Positions 1 to 6,857 of a stretch of DNA of 20,678 nucleotides are shown one piece after another. This stretch comes from JANMEX01 sp031423755. GTDB taxonomy: Bacteria; Pseudomonadota; Alphaproteobacteria; Rhizobiales; Rhizobiaceae. How positions within the stretch are numbered: the stretch's first letter is position 1; each line of letters starts with the position of its first letter. The notes beneath the pieces are model-generated. The model was not told where the DNA came from. It saw only the letters and a program-made list of their open reading frames with translations, and made no database searches. The stretch covers positions 1-20,678 of the forward strand of contig JANPGC010000063.1 in assembly GCA_031423755.1 (NCBI GenBank). The letters run 5' to 3'. The position numbers were made by a program, and so were the translations under genes.

Positions 1-283
1 CGCCGTCAAGCAAGGCGCGGGACATTTCATTTCCGGTGGACCGTGGAGCGATTCGAATGATGCCGATCACCGACGCAAATAGATAAAACACGCCGACCAT
101 GGCAAAGATGCCAAGCAGACCAAGCCGGAACGGTTCTCCCAAGCTGTCTCCAAACAGAAAGAACAGCGCGGCGACGGCCATGAGCACAACGCCGAGCCCG
201 AGCAGGCGCAGCACTTCGCCCGGACGTGACTCACGGTCGACAACTGGCGAGGGGTTTGCAGATTCCCCGGTGTCCGCAGCCAT
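1..283 (-). CDS. cckA: Cell-cycle hybrid sensor histidine kinase CckA, amino-terminal part
   Basis: Only the first 94 codons or so are in the window; the gene runs off the left edge. The ATG at 283-281 is preceded by a GGGGA ribosome site about 8 nt upstream. The visible part has a short polar amino terminus, then two hydrophobic segments (about residues 24-43 and 50-70), the second ending in FYLFASVIGI, then a basic stretch. This double membrane anchor matches my memory of the amino termini of rhizobial CckA kinases. In alphaproteobacteria CckA phosphorylates CtrA through ChpT and controls the cell cycle. The PAS, kinase and receiver domains are outside the window, so the name rests on the anchor and on the neighbours (FliO-domain gene, dksA), which I recall beside cckA in Brucella-like genomes. 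Any other two-TM sensor kinase is the alternative. Confidence 0.66.
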   Translation of the reverse strand, partial: MAADTGESANPSPVVDRESRPGEVLRLLGLGVVLMAVAALFFLFGDSLGEPFRLGLLGIFAMVGVFYLFASVIGIIRIAPRSTGNEMSRALLDG

Positions 284-311
284 GCGTGTTTCCCCTGTTT
301 CGCACTTTTGT

Positions 312-365
312 GATTCTGGTTGAATCATATTCCTGTCCGGCAAGGAAGGGGCGCAAAGCGCTTTG
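312..365. promoter_or_regulatory. cckA / FliO-like divergent control region
   Basis: The 196-bp gap between the divergent cckA and FliO-like genes holds two GANTC sites ten bases apart (GATTC at 312-316, GAATC at 322-326), about 30-45 bp upstream of the cckA start codon. It also holds a perfect 12-bp palindrome CAAAGCGCTTTG at 354-365. GANTC is the target of the cell-cycle methyltransferase CcrM in this group. Neither element has been shown to act here, and I could not place convincing -10/-35 boxes. Confidence 0.3.
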
Positions 366-479
366 GCCACAATGCAGTCTGATCAGAGACCTGCTTTCAG
401 GTGAAAATGCAGAAACCTTGTGATGACCGGTTGAGCAGGTTACTGTCTTTTCCTGACGATCATCAATCCGGGGAGTGGG

Positions 480-1430
480 ATGAGCAACTGGATCAACAAT
501 TTATTTGGCGTAAGCCTGTCGCCGACACTGTCCTTCATTCTGCTTTTCGCCGCAATTATCGTTGGCTTGATGCTGCTGATCTGGATTGCACGGAGGCTGT
601 TGGGCGGAACGTTTGTGAGCGGCGGCCGTGGGCGGCATTTGCGGCTTGCGGTGATGGACGCGACGCCCGTGGACTCGCGTCGTCGTCTCGTTCTGGTCCG
701 CAGGGATGACGTCGAACATCTGATCCTGATCGGCGGCCCGACGGATCTTGTAGTCGAGCAAAACATCCGCATCGACGGGCCACGCGAAGCAAAGAACATT
801 CAGCCACCTTCGGAGCCTGCAATCCAAGAGCCTGTGGTCCAAGAGCCTGTGGTCCAAGCGCCTGTGGTCCAAGCGCCTGTCATGCAACAGCGCCCTGTCG
901 AGATGCCCAGGCCTGCAGAAGCGCCGCGCATCGAGCCGTCGAGGCAGGCCGCCCCCCTGCCGCCATTGCAGCCTCGGCCCGCGCCGCAGACACCGGCAGC
1001 TCCATATCTGCCTCCAAGGCCAGTGTTGGCCCCGCGCGAGGACTTGCCCGCTCGGTCGCCTATGCCAGTGCGGGAGGCCATTTCGCCAGCGCGGCCCTTC
1101 ACGCCACCTGCAAGCCCTGTGACTGAGCCAGTTGCCCCGGCAATAACATCGCCCCGTTCCTTTGCGCCTGCGCCGCGTATTGAACCGGCTGCGGCAGCGC
1201 TGGCATCGCGCCCGGAACCCGCCCCCGCCGTCGCACCAGTGCCGGTCGTAACGGTGAGGCCTGTCGCCGCGATAAAGACAGCCGATCAGGACATGGACGA
1301 TTCCCTGCTCGCCGATCTTTCGGAAAGCATGTCATTTGACGATGAGGAAATCTCGCCGGAAGTATCACTTGAGAAGGAGATGGAATCGCTGTTGGGAACA
1401 CTCGATACGAAAAAGGACCGGATTTCCTGA
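480..1430 (+). CDS. FliO-domain membrane protein with long Pro/Ala-rich tail
   Basis: 316 residues. The ATG at 480 follows a GGGAG ribosome site at 471-475. One transmembrane helix spans about residues 17-38. It is followed by a FliO-like cytoplasmic domain (about 45-100) with the motif DSRRRLVLVRRDDVEHLILI and then IGGPTDLVVEQ. FliO helps assemble the FliPQR export gate of flagella. The rest (about 105-290) is low-complexity Pro/Ala/Val/Arg sequence that begins with five pentapeptide repeats. The carboxy terminus is acidic, with a short predicted helix. The protein is more than twice as long as ordinary FliO, and no other flagellar gene lies nearby. It faces cckA on the other strand and converges on dksA. 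A role outside the flagellum is possible; the domain call is fairly safe, the function is not. Confidence 0.75.
   Translation: MSNWINNLFGVSLSPTLSFILLFAAIIVGLMLLIWIARRLLGGTFVSGGRGRHLRLAVMDATPVDSRRRLVLVRRDDVEHLILIGGPTDLVVEQNIRIDGPREAKNIQPPSEPAIQEPVVQEPVVQAPVVQAPVMQQRPVEMPRPAEAPRIEPSRQAAPLPPLQPRPAPQTPAAPYLPPRPVLAPREDLPARSPMPVREAISPARPFTPPASPVTEPVAPAITSPRSFAPAPRIEPAAAALASRPEPAPAVAPVPVVTVRPVAAIKTADQDMDDSLLADLSESMSFDDEEISPEVSLEKEMESLLGTLDTKKDRIS
816..890 (+). repeat. Five 15-bp tandem repeats inside the FliO-like gene
   Basis: Units start at 816, 831, 846, 861 and 876. Units 3 and 4 are identical (CCTGTGGTCCAAGCG); the others differ at one to a few positions. The period is a multiple of three, so the frame is kept and each unit encodes a pentapeptide: PAIQE, PVVQE, PVVQA, PVVQA, PVMQQ. 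Copy number could vary between strains through replication slippage. Confidence 0.9.
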
Positions 1431-1449
1431 CAGGAGCGGGTATGCAGCA

Positions 1450-1474
1450 TGTGGGGACAGGCGCCGTCCCCACA
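1450..1474. terminator. Hairpin between convergent FliO-like gene and dksA
   Basis: A perfect 9-bp stem (TGTGGGGAC at 1450-1458, GTCCCCACA at 1466-1474) encloses a 7-nt loop. It sits in the 52-bp gap between two convergent stop codons, so it can serve both strands. No T-run follows on either side, so it would be a weak or Rho-assisted terminator. Confidence 0.55.
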
Positions 1475-1482
1475 CCTGAAGG

Positions 1483-1899
1483 TCACTCGTCGCGGTAGAC
1501 CTTTTCGCGACGCTCATGGCGCTCCTGCGCTTCTATCGAGAGGGTCGCGATCGGGCGGGCATCAAGCCGCTTCAGGCTGATCGGCTCGCCGGTTTCCTCA
1601 CAAAAACCATAGGTGCCATCCTCAATCCGAGCCATTGCCGCGTCAATCTTGGAAATCAGCTTGCGCTGCCTGTCACGCGCGCGAAGTTCAATTGCGCGGT
1701 CGGTTTCCGAGGATGCGCGGTCTGCAAGATCGGCGTGGTTGGTGTTCTCTTCCTGCAGCGCTTCGAGCGTTTCACGCGCCTCGCGCAGAATATCGTTCTT
1801 CCATGCAATCAGCTTGGCGCGGAAGTAGGAACGCTGACGGTCGTTCATGAACGGTTCGTCGTCGTTCGGTTGATAGGATGTTTCGTTCGTCCGAACCAT
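1483..1899 (-). CDS. dksA: RNA polymerase-binding transcription factor DksA
   Basis: 138 residues. DksA enters the RNA polymerase secondary channel and works with ppGpp in the stringent response. A coiled-coil region (about 20-95) carries the tip motif D57-x-x-D60-x-A62, which is needed for activity in known DksA proteins. The zinc-finger region is degenerate: only C100 of the four classical cysteines remains, in GFCEETGEPISLKRLDARPI, as is usual in alphaproteobacterial DksA. The ATG at 1899 was chosen because it has GGAG about 8 nt upstream and gives the normal family length. The open frame extends upstream to 2193, but that extension crosses the predicted promoter and has no family resemblance. 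Confidence 0.95.
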   Translation of the reverse strand: MVRTNETSYQPNDDEPFMNDRQRSYFRAKLIAWKNDILREARETLEALQEENTNHADLADRASSETDRAIELRARDRQRKLISKIDAAMARIEDGTYGFCEETGEPISLKRLDARPIATLSIEAQERHERREKVYRDE

Positions 1900-1933
1900 C
1901 TGAATCACTCCAAAGTCCTCCCTGTGGGCGGGG

Positions 1934-1962
1934 CTTATAATGCGGCGCTCAAGTGCAGACAA
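1934..1962 (-). promoter_or_regulatory. Predicted dksA promoter with GC-rich discriminator
   Basis: On the minus strand, -35 TTGTCT (1962-1957) and -10 TATAAG (1939-1934) are separated by exactly 17 bp. The bases after the -10 are CCCCGCCC, a GC-rich discriminator of the kind found in promoters that ppGpp/DksA inhibit. The leader to the start codon would be about 30 nt. Confidence 0.55.
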
Positions 1963-2151
1963 GCACCTGATTTGCTCACACATGAAAATGACAGTGATTT
2001 GAACGAACCGGCATAAGCTGCCGTAACGGAACACGAATCGCCCTTGATGAAGCCCGTTGTGACGGCGCGGCACACTTTCCGGCATCCGCCATTGCGTCAA
2101 ATCCTGCGGCAGATTATCGGTAAGCAAGCATCGCCAAGGAATTGTCCGACC

Positions 2152-2658
2152 ATGAGCCGCATATACCTGTTGCGCCACGCCAAGGCGGTCCAAGCCATTC
2201 CCGGGATGAAGGATTTTGACCGCCCGCTGGACGTTAGCGGACGCGAGATGGCCGAAAGACTGGGCATGGAGATGTTGGCAAACGGATTGGTCCCGGACAA
2301 GATCATCGCATCACCGTCAGTGCGCACACGCGAAACCTTGGCCCCAATCGCCGCTAGAATACCATTCGAAATCGAAACGGAATATGATCGAATGCTCTTT
2401 GACGGCCCTGAAAATTCTTACCTGTCGGCAATCCGGCGCGGCGGCAGCGCGAAGTCGGTCATGCTGGTAGGGCACAATCCGATGACCGAAGAAGCTGCGC
2501 TTTTGCTTTGCGGAACGGGGAGTCTTGAAGCAAGGAAAAAGCTTTTGCACGGCTTTCCAACCGGCGGCCTTGCGGTCATCGACCTGCCTGGTGCGCTTGC
2601 GGACGCAAGGCGGGGCGACGGAAATCTGGTCATGTTCATCACCGGCGGCGCGCTATGA
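2152..2658 (+). CDS. SixA-like histidine phosphatase
   Basis: 168 residues, histidine phosphatase (phosphoglycerate mutase-like) superfamily. The catalytic R8-H9 lies in YLLRHAKA, the second arginine in SPSVRTRET (about 54-62), and the second histidine is H108 in VGHNP. SixA of E. coli removes phosphate from histidine phosphotransfer domains or from the nitrogen phosphotransferase protein NPr. The short length and RHAKA motif fit the SixA branch rather than metabolic mutases. The ATG at 2152 was preferred to an in-frame ATG at 2044 because it starts right at the beta-strand leading into RHA and has AAGGA upstream. It is divergent from dksA. About 78 bp with no clear terminator separate it from the next gene, so cotranscription is possible. 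The true substrate is unknown. Confidence 0.85.
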   Translation: MSRIYLLRHAKAVQAIPGMKDFDRPLDVSGREMAERLGMEMLANGLVPDKIIASPSVRTRETLAPIAARIPFEIETEYDRMLFDGPENSYLSAIRRGGSAKSVMLVGHNPMTEEAALLLCGTGSLEARKKLLHGFPTGGLAVIDLPGALADARRGDGNLVMFITGGAL

Positions 2659-2736
2659 ACAAGTATTTGGCGCGACGCCATTAAAACACGCGGCCCGCGA
2701 CCATAGATAGACGCCAACGCAAACCGGAGACCGGCC

Positions 2737-4218
2737 TTGGCCTCACCCACATCGCTGCAGGACGAAATCAGGCTGTCGCTCGGCACGCTTGGCGAAAGGC
2801 TGAGCGGCCTGAGCGAGCCATCGGTGCGTATTGGCGTGTCTGGATTGTCCCGCGCGGGAAAGACCGTGTTCATCACGGCGCTGGTTCACAATCTGCTGAA
2901 TGGCGGACGGCTGCCGATGTTTGAGGCATGGCGCAACGGGCGCATGTCGGCAGCCCGGCTGGAACCGCAGCCGGACGACGCCGTGCCACGATTTGCCTAT
3001 GAGAACCATGTGCGCGAACTCGTTGAGGAACGCCTGTGGCCGCAATCCACCCGCGCGATCTCGCAACTGCGCCTGACCGTCGAATACCAATCGGCTTCGG
3101 GCTGGAGCCGGATGTTCCAGCCGGGAAAACTCTCGATCGATATCGTCGATTACCCCGGCGAATGGCTGCTGGACCTGCCGCTGTTGACCAAATCCTATGC
3201 CGAGTTTTCAGCGCAGGCGCTGGATCTGGCCAGATTGCCGATGCGAAACGACATCGCCCACGACTGGCTGACGCTGGCAAACGCCGTTGATACAACGCAG
3301 CCAGCCGACGAATTGCTGGCGCAGCGCCTGGCTGCAACCTTCACGGACTATCTGCGCGCCTGCCGCGCTGACGAACGGGCGATGTCCACGCTGCCGCCGG
3401 GGCGCTTCCTGATGCCCGGAGACATGGAGGGCTCGCCAGCCCTCACCTTCGCGCCCCTGCCCGGCACAGCGCCGGAGCATGGGCTGCGCGGCTCGCTGTG
3501 GGCGATGATGGAGCGACGCTACGAGGCCTACAAGACGCATGTGGTCAAACCCTTCTTCATGGATCATGTCGCGCGGCTGGACCGGCAGATCGTGCTGATC
3601 GACGCGATGCAGGCGCTGAACGCCGGATCGCACGCGCTGGAAGACCTTGAGCGGGCATTGGGCGAAATCCTGACCTGCTTCCGCCTCGGCAAGTCCGGCT
3701 GGCTCCCAAGCTTTTTCACTCACCGCATAGACCGCATCCTGATCGCCGCCACCAAGGCCGACCAGTTGCACCACACCGCGCACGACCGGCTGGAGAGGCT
3801 GGTGCGCAAACTGGCCGACCGGGCAATCGATAGCGCAGAGTTCTCAGGCGCGGAAGTCGAGGTGCTGGCCATGTCCGCCGTGCGTTCGACGCGGGAAGCA
3901 ACTGTCAAACAAGGCAAGGACGAATTGCCGGTGATCGTCGGAACGCCGCTAAAAGGCGAGACCATGGGCGACGACATATTCGACGGCAAGACCGAAACCG
4001 CCATATTTCCCGGCGACTTGCCCGAAAAGCCAGATTCAATCTTTCAACGGTTTGAATCAGGCTCGCAGCCGCTTGACGCGCTGAGCGAAGCGGAATTGCG
4101 CTTCATCCGCTTCCGCCCGCCGGTGCTGGAACAAACCGCTGAAGGCCTCACGCTGTCGCTACCGCACATCAGGCTCGACCGTGCCCTGCAATTCCTGATC
4201 GGAGACCGGCTGGCATGA
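2737..4218 (+). CDS. ycjX: YcjX/DUF463-family P-loop NTPase
   Basis: 493 residues, starting with TTG at 2737 and GGAGA about 8 nt upstream. The Walker A motif GLSRAGKT is at residues 36-43. DYPGE at 138-142 fits a switch II/Walker B position, and ATKAD at 338-342 fits the base-recognition motif of GTPases. This is the YcjX family, a poorly understood GTP-binding-like family linked in enterobacteria to stress regulons. The stop overlaps the start of the next gene by four bases (ATGA at 4215-4218), so the two are translationally coupled. The pairing with a TIGR01620 membrane protein is the standard arrangement. The family call is strong, the cellular role unknown. Confidence 0.93.
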   Translation: MASPTSLQDEIRLSLGTLGERLSGLSEPSVRIGVSGLSRAGKTVFITALVHNLLNGGRLPMFEAWRNGRMSAARLEPQPDDAVPRFAYENHVRELVEERLWPQSTRAISQLRLTVEYQSASGWSRMFQPGKLSIDIVDYPGEWLLDLPLLTKSYAEFSAQALDLARLPMRNDIAHDWLTLANAVDTTQPADELLAQRLAATFTDYLRACRADERAMSTLPPGRFLMPGDMEGSPALTFAPLPGTAPEHGLRGSLWAMMERRYEAYKTHVVKPFFMDHVARLDRQIVLIDAMQALNAGSHALEDLERALGEILTCFRLGKSGWLPSFFTHRIDRILIAATKADQLHHTAHDRLERLVRKLADRAIDSAEFSGAEVEVLAMSAVRSTREATVKQGKDELPVIVGTPLKGETMGDDIFDGKTETAIFPGDLPEKPDSIFQRFESGSQPLDALSEAELRFIRFRPPVLEQTAEGLTLSLPHIRLDRALQFLIGDRLA

Positions 4219-5276
4219 GTGAAACCCGCAAACCCGCAGCGTTCAAACTGTCGCCCGATGTTGCTGAAAAGCCGGTGAATCAGCAGTCCAAACCCGTGCA
4301 GCACCGCCGCGCGCCCGTGGCACGGCCTATGGCCGAGATTATTGAGGAGCCGGACGTATTTGCCGACACCGGTCTTGTGGAGATTGTGACATTGCCTGCG
4401 CCGGTGACATTGAGCCGCTGGACAGTCGGCAAGGTATTTGGCACAGCAGCGGGGCTGCTTGTCTCGCTGGCGATTGGCCTGTGGGTCGACACGCTGGTGC
4501 GCGACATGTTCAGCCGGGCCGATTGGCTGGGCTACACGGCCATTAGCTTGGTCGGCGTCGCAGTGCTTGCGCTTTTGGTCATTGTGGCACGCGAGATGGC
4601 GGGCCTTTCGCGTCTCAACGCGGCAAGCCGGCTGCGCGAAAAGGCGACCCGCGTCATCGCCGCCAACGACACCAATGCGGCGCGGGAACTGATCGACGAA
4701 CTCGATATCCTGTTTGCAAACGTGCCGAAGACGGCCCGTGGACGGGCGCATCTGAAGGAAACGCACGGCGAAATCGTTGATGGCGCGGACCTCGTGCGCC
4801 TGGCAGAAACCGGGCTGCTCGCCCCGCTCGACCAGATGGCGCGGACGATGGTGCTGGACAGCGCCAAGCGCGTGTCTGTCGTCACGGCTGTCTCGCCGCG
4901 CGCGCTGGTCGATGTCGGCTATGTTATCTACGAATCCGCAAGGCTCATCCGCCGCCTTGCCGAACTCTATGGTGGACGGCCCGGCACGCTCGGCCTGTTC
5001 CGGCTGGCGCGGCGGGTGATCGCGCATCTGGCGGTTACGGGCTCAATCGCTGTCGGCGATAGCCTTATTCAGCAACTGGTCGGTCACGGTGTTGCGGCAA
5101 AACTGTCCGCGAGGCTGGGCGAAGGCGTGATCAACGGGCTGATGACGGCGCGGGTCGGAATTGCGGCGATGGACATCGTCCGGCCCCTGCCGTTTGACGC
5201 GGTGAAGCGACCGGGGATCGGGGATTTCATGTCAGAGCTGACGAGGATTGGCGGCAAGGGTTCGAGCGAGGGGTAG
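4215..5276 (+). CDS. TIGR01620 / YcjF-like (DUF697) membrane protein
   Basis: 353 residues. A polar, proline-containing amino terminus (1-70) is followed by two transmembrane helices (about 74-96 and 104-125). A long helical cytoplasmic part follows, with a DUF697-like carboxy region rich in Leu, Ala and Gly (about 225-335). It matches the TIGR01620 (YcjF) family, which is nearly always next to YcjX. Its start codon overlaps the ycjX stop, so the two products are probably made together and may form a membrane-bound complex. No catalytic motif is visible. Nothing in the sequence shows regulation beyond the coupling. Confidence 0.88.
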   Translation: MSETRKPAAFKLSPDVAEKPVNQQSKPVQHRRAPVARPMAEIIEEPDVFADTGLVEIVTLPAPVTLSRWTVGKVFGTAAGLLVSLAIGLWVDTLVRDMFSRADWLGYTAISLVGVAVLALLVIVAREMAGLSRLNAASRLREKATRVIAANDTNAARELIDELDILFANVPKTARGRAHLKETHGEIVDGADLVRLAETGLLAPLDQMARTMVLDSAKRVSVVTAVSPRALVDVGYVIYESARLIRRLAELYGGRPGTLGLFRLARRVIAHLAVTGSIAVGDSLIQQLVGHGVAAKLSARLGEGVINGLMTARVGIAAMDIVRPLPFDAVKRPGIGDFMSELTRIGGKGSSEG

Positions 5277-5305
5277 CCGACAAATCTGCATCATGGCGGG
5301 TTTCT

Positions 5306-5339
5306 GTCTTCTCCCCGTTGGAGAAATGGGGGAGAAGAC
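5306..5339. terminator. Perfect 11-bp inverted repeat after the ycjX pair
   Basis: GTCTTCTCCCC (5306-5316) and GGGGAGAAGAC (5329-5339) pair perfectly around a 12-nt loop, 30 bp after the TIGR01620 stop. No T-run follows, so it may be a Rho-assisted terminator or a copy of a dispersed CTTCTCCCC-type intergenic palindrome. Confidence 0.55.
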
Positions 5340-5464
5340 GGACAATCGCCGTCGGCGGCGCTTTCGCGACCCTTTTCCGCAGTCACTTTCCCGAAACGGA
5401 ACCAAGCATTAACCATTTCTGGTCATGATTCAGGCTTGTTCAGCAAACAGCCGAGTGCCTTGTA

Positions 5465-6001
5465 ATGAAAATTGCCGCGTCCCTTTTTGCTCTTGCCGTG
5501 ACAGCGGTTCTGGCTGGCTCCATGCCTGCCGCCGCGCGCGATGCTGATGCGGATTTCTTTGAAAAGGTATCGGGCAAATGGTCCGGGCCGGGCGAGATCG
5601 TCGCCGGCAAATACAAAGGCACCAAATTCACCTGCCAGTTTGACGGCACCAATCCGGACGCGTCGACCGGCATCACCATGGACGGCACGTGCCGGGTTGG
5701 CGTGTTTGCGCAGGAAATGAAGGCGACGATTCTTCGCTCCGGCAATGGCTACAAGGGCTCGTTCCTTGACGGGTCCAAGGGCAAGGGCCTCGACATTACG
5801 GCAGGCAACGTCGCTGGAAACAGGGTGACCATGGCGCTGGTCCGCAAGCAGCTGAACGGCGCGATGCTGGCCAAAATGAATGGCGAAGACAACATGAACG
5901 TCACGATTTCCGTGCGCGTGGAAAAGGAAATGGTGCCGGTAATCGGCATGAGCCTGAAGCGCGTGGACGAGACCTCAACCGGCTCGGTCGCTCAGAACTA
6001 G
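5465..6001 (+). CDS. Secreted conserved hypothetical protein
   Basis: 178 residues. A signal peptide is clear (MKIAASLFALAVTAVLAG, cleavage likely after A24 in PAAA/R). The mature part is about 150 residues of short alternating beta-type segments with two cysteines, C57 and C76, which could form a disulfide in the periplasm. The pattern WSGPGEIVAGKYKGTKFTC and repeated Gly/Asp turns suggest a small beta-barrel, but I recognise no named domain. The ATG at 5465 has no strong ribosome site. The gene is monocistronic and converges on folK; the two stop codons share CTAG at 5998-6001. I recall similar proteins in rhizobial genomes but know no function. Confidence 0.8.
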   Translation: MKIAASLFALAVTAVLAGSMPAAARDADADFFEKVSGKWSGPGEIVAGKYKGTKFTCQFDGTNPDASTGITMDGTCRVGVFAQEMKATILRSGNGYKGSFLDGSKGKGLDITAGNVAGNRVTMALVRKQLNGAMLAKMNGEDNMNVTISVRVEKEMVPVIGMSLKRVDETSTGSVAQN

Positions 6002-6504
6002 AACCAGTCCGGCCCCTGCTGGACCGTCATTCCGGATTGATCGGACTTCAGGGCGAGCTCGGAAACGGGCTTGCCTTTGTGCATTTTTTCAGGCGCGATC
6101 TGCGCCAGCGGCACCAGCACAAATGCGCGCTCGGCAAGACGCGGGTGCGGCACGATGAGGCCCGGCTCACTGATCTCGCGGTCCCCGAAAAACAGGATGT
6201 CCATGTCGATGGAGCGCGGCCCCCAGCGCACATCACGCACGCGCTTAAGTTCCTGCTCGATGACAAGGCAGAGTTCGAGAAACGCGCGCGGCTCCAGCGA
6301 TGTCCGGATGTCAGCGCAGGCGTTGAGAAAATCCGGCTGGTCGGTGACGCCCCAAGGTGGTGTGCGCCAGACGGAAGAGACTTTGACGACACGGCACAGC
6401 GGGTGCTTGTCCAACGCCTGAAGCGCGGAACGCATTGACGCCAGCGGGGCGCCGATGTTGCCGCCAAGCCCGATCAGGACCTGCTCTTCACCGCGGCTCG
6501 ACAA
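5998..6504 (-). CDS. folK: 2-Amino-4-hydroxy-6-hydroxymethyldihydropteridine pyrophosphokinase (HPPK)
   Basis: 168 residues. HPPK transfers pyrophosphate from ATP to 6-hydroxymethyl-dihydropterin, the step before dihydropteroate synthase in folate synthesis. The family signature is intact: R93-W-G-P-R97-S-I-D100-M-D102, including the two metal-binding aspartates. The amino terminus IGLGGNIGAP and SVWRTPPWGVTDQPDFLNAC fit the pterin-binding loops. It is the last gene of the run folP-folB-folK, and its start overlaps the 3' end of folB by 17 bp, so translation is coupled. Its own stop overlaps that of the convergent secreted-protein gene. Confidence 0.97.
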   Translation of the reverse strand: MSSRGEEQVLIGLGGNIGAPLASMRSALQALDKHPLCRVVKVSSVWRTPPWGVTDQPDFLNACADIRTSLEPRAFLELCLVIEQELKRVRDVRWGPRSIDMDILFFGDREISEPGLIVPHPRLAERAFVLVPLAQIAPEKMHKGKPVSELALKSDQSGMTVQQGPDWF

Positions 6505-6847
6505 CCATCACCTCGACATAATCAAGAACGCCAGGAACCGGCGCATTCGGCTTGCGGACGGTGACTTCGGCCCGTGTGATCTGCGGAAACCGCTCGCGCA
6601 AGGCGCGGGCGACACGAAGCGCCAGCGCCTCAATCAAAAAGCGGCGCTCGCCTGTGACGATCTTTTCGATCACTTGAAACGCCTTGCCGTAATCGACCGT
6701 TCCATCAATGGAATCGCGCTCGATCGCATCGCCGGCTTCAACCTGCAGCAGCGCATCGATATAAAAACGCTGGCCAAGGAACTCCTCCTCGGCATGAACG
6801 CCATGGCGGGCGAAAAACGCGCAGTTTTTCATGTGAATGACATACAT
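6488..6847 (-). CDS. folB: Dihydroneopterin aldolase
   Basis: 119 residues from the ATG at 6847. FolB cleaves 7,8-dihydroneopterin to 6-hydroxymethyl-dihydropterin and glycolaldehyde. Visible motifs are ARHGVHAEEE (13-22) with the conserved pterin-binding glutamate, VDYGK (51-55), and the catalytic lysine K99 in RKPNAPVPG. The start was chosen because GAGGAG lies about 7 nt upstream and overlaps the folP stop; an upstream ATG at 6910 would add 21 residues with no family match. It lies between folP (10-bp gap) and folK (17-bp overlap). The product order folP, folB, folK covers three consecutive folate steps. Confidence 0.95.
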   Translation of the reverse strand: MYVIHMKNCAFFARHGVHAEEEFLGQRFYIDALLQVEAGDAIERDSIDGTVDYGKAFQVIEKIVTGERRFLIEALALRVARALRERFPQITRAEVTVRKPNAPVPGVLDYVEVMVVEPR

Positions 6848-6857
6848 GGCCCGCTCC

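Noticed and set aside
1900..2193. Amino-terminal extension of DksA by 98 residues
   Set aside because: The frame is open, but it crosses a good promoter, has no family similarity and makes DksA far too long; the ATG at 1899 has a ribosome site and gives the normal 138 residues.
4044..5027. Long minus-strand frame opposite the ycjX/TIGR01620 genes
   Set aside because: It is antisense to two well-supported genes, has a His/Arg/Gln-rich composition typical of a shadow frame, and has no recognisable domain.
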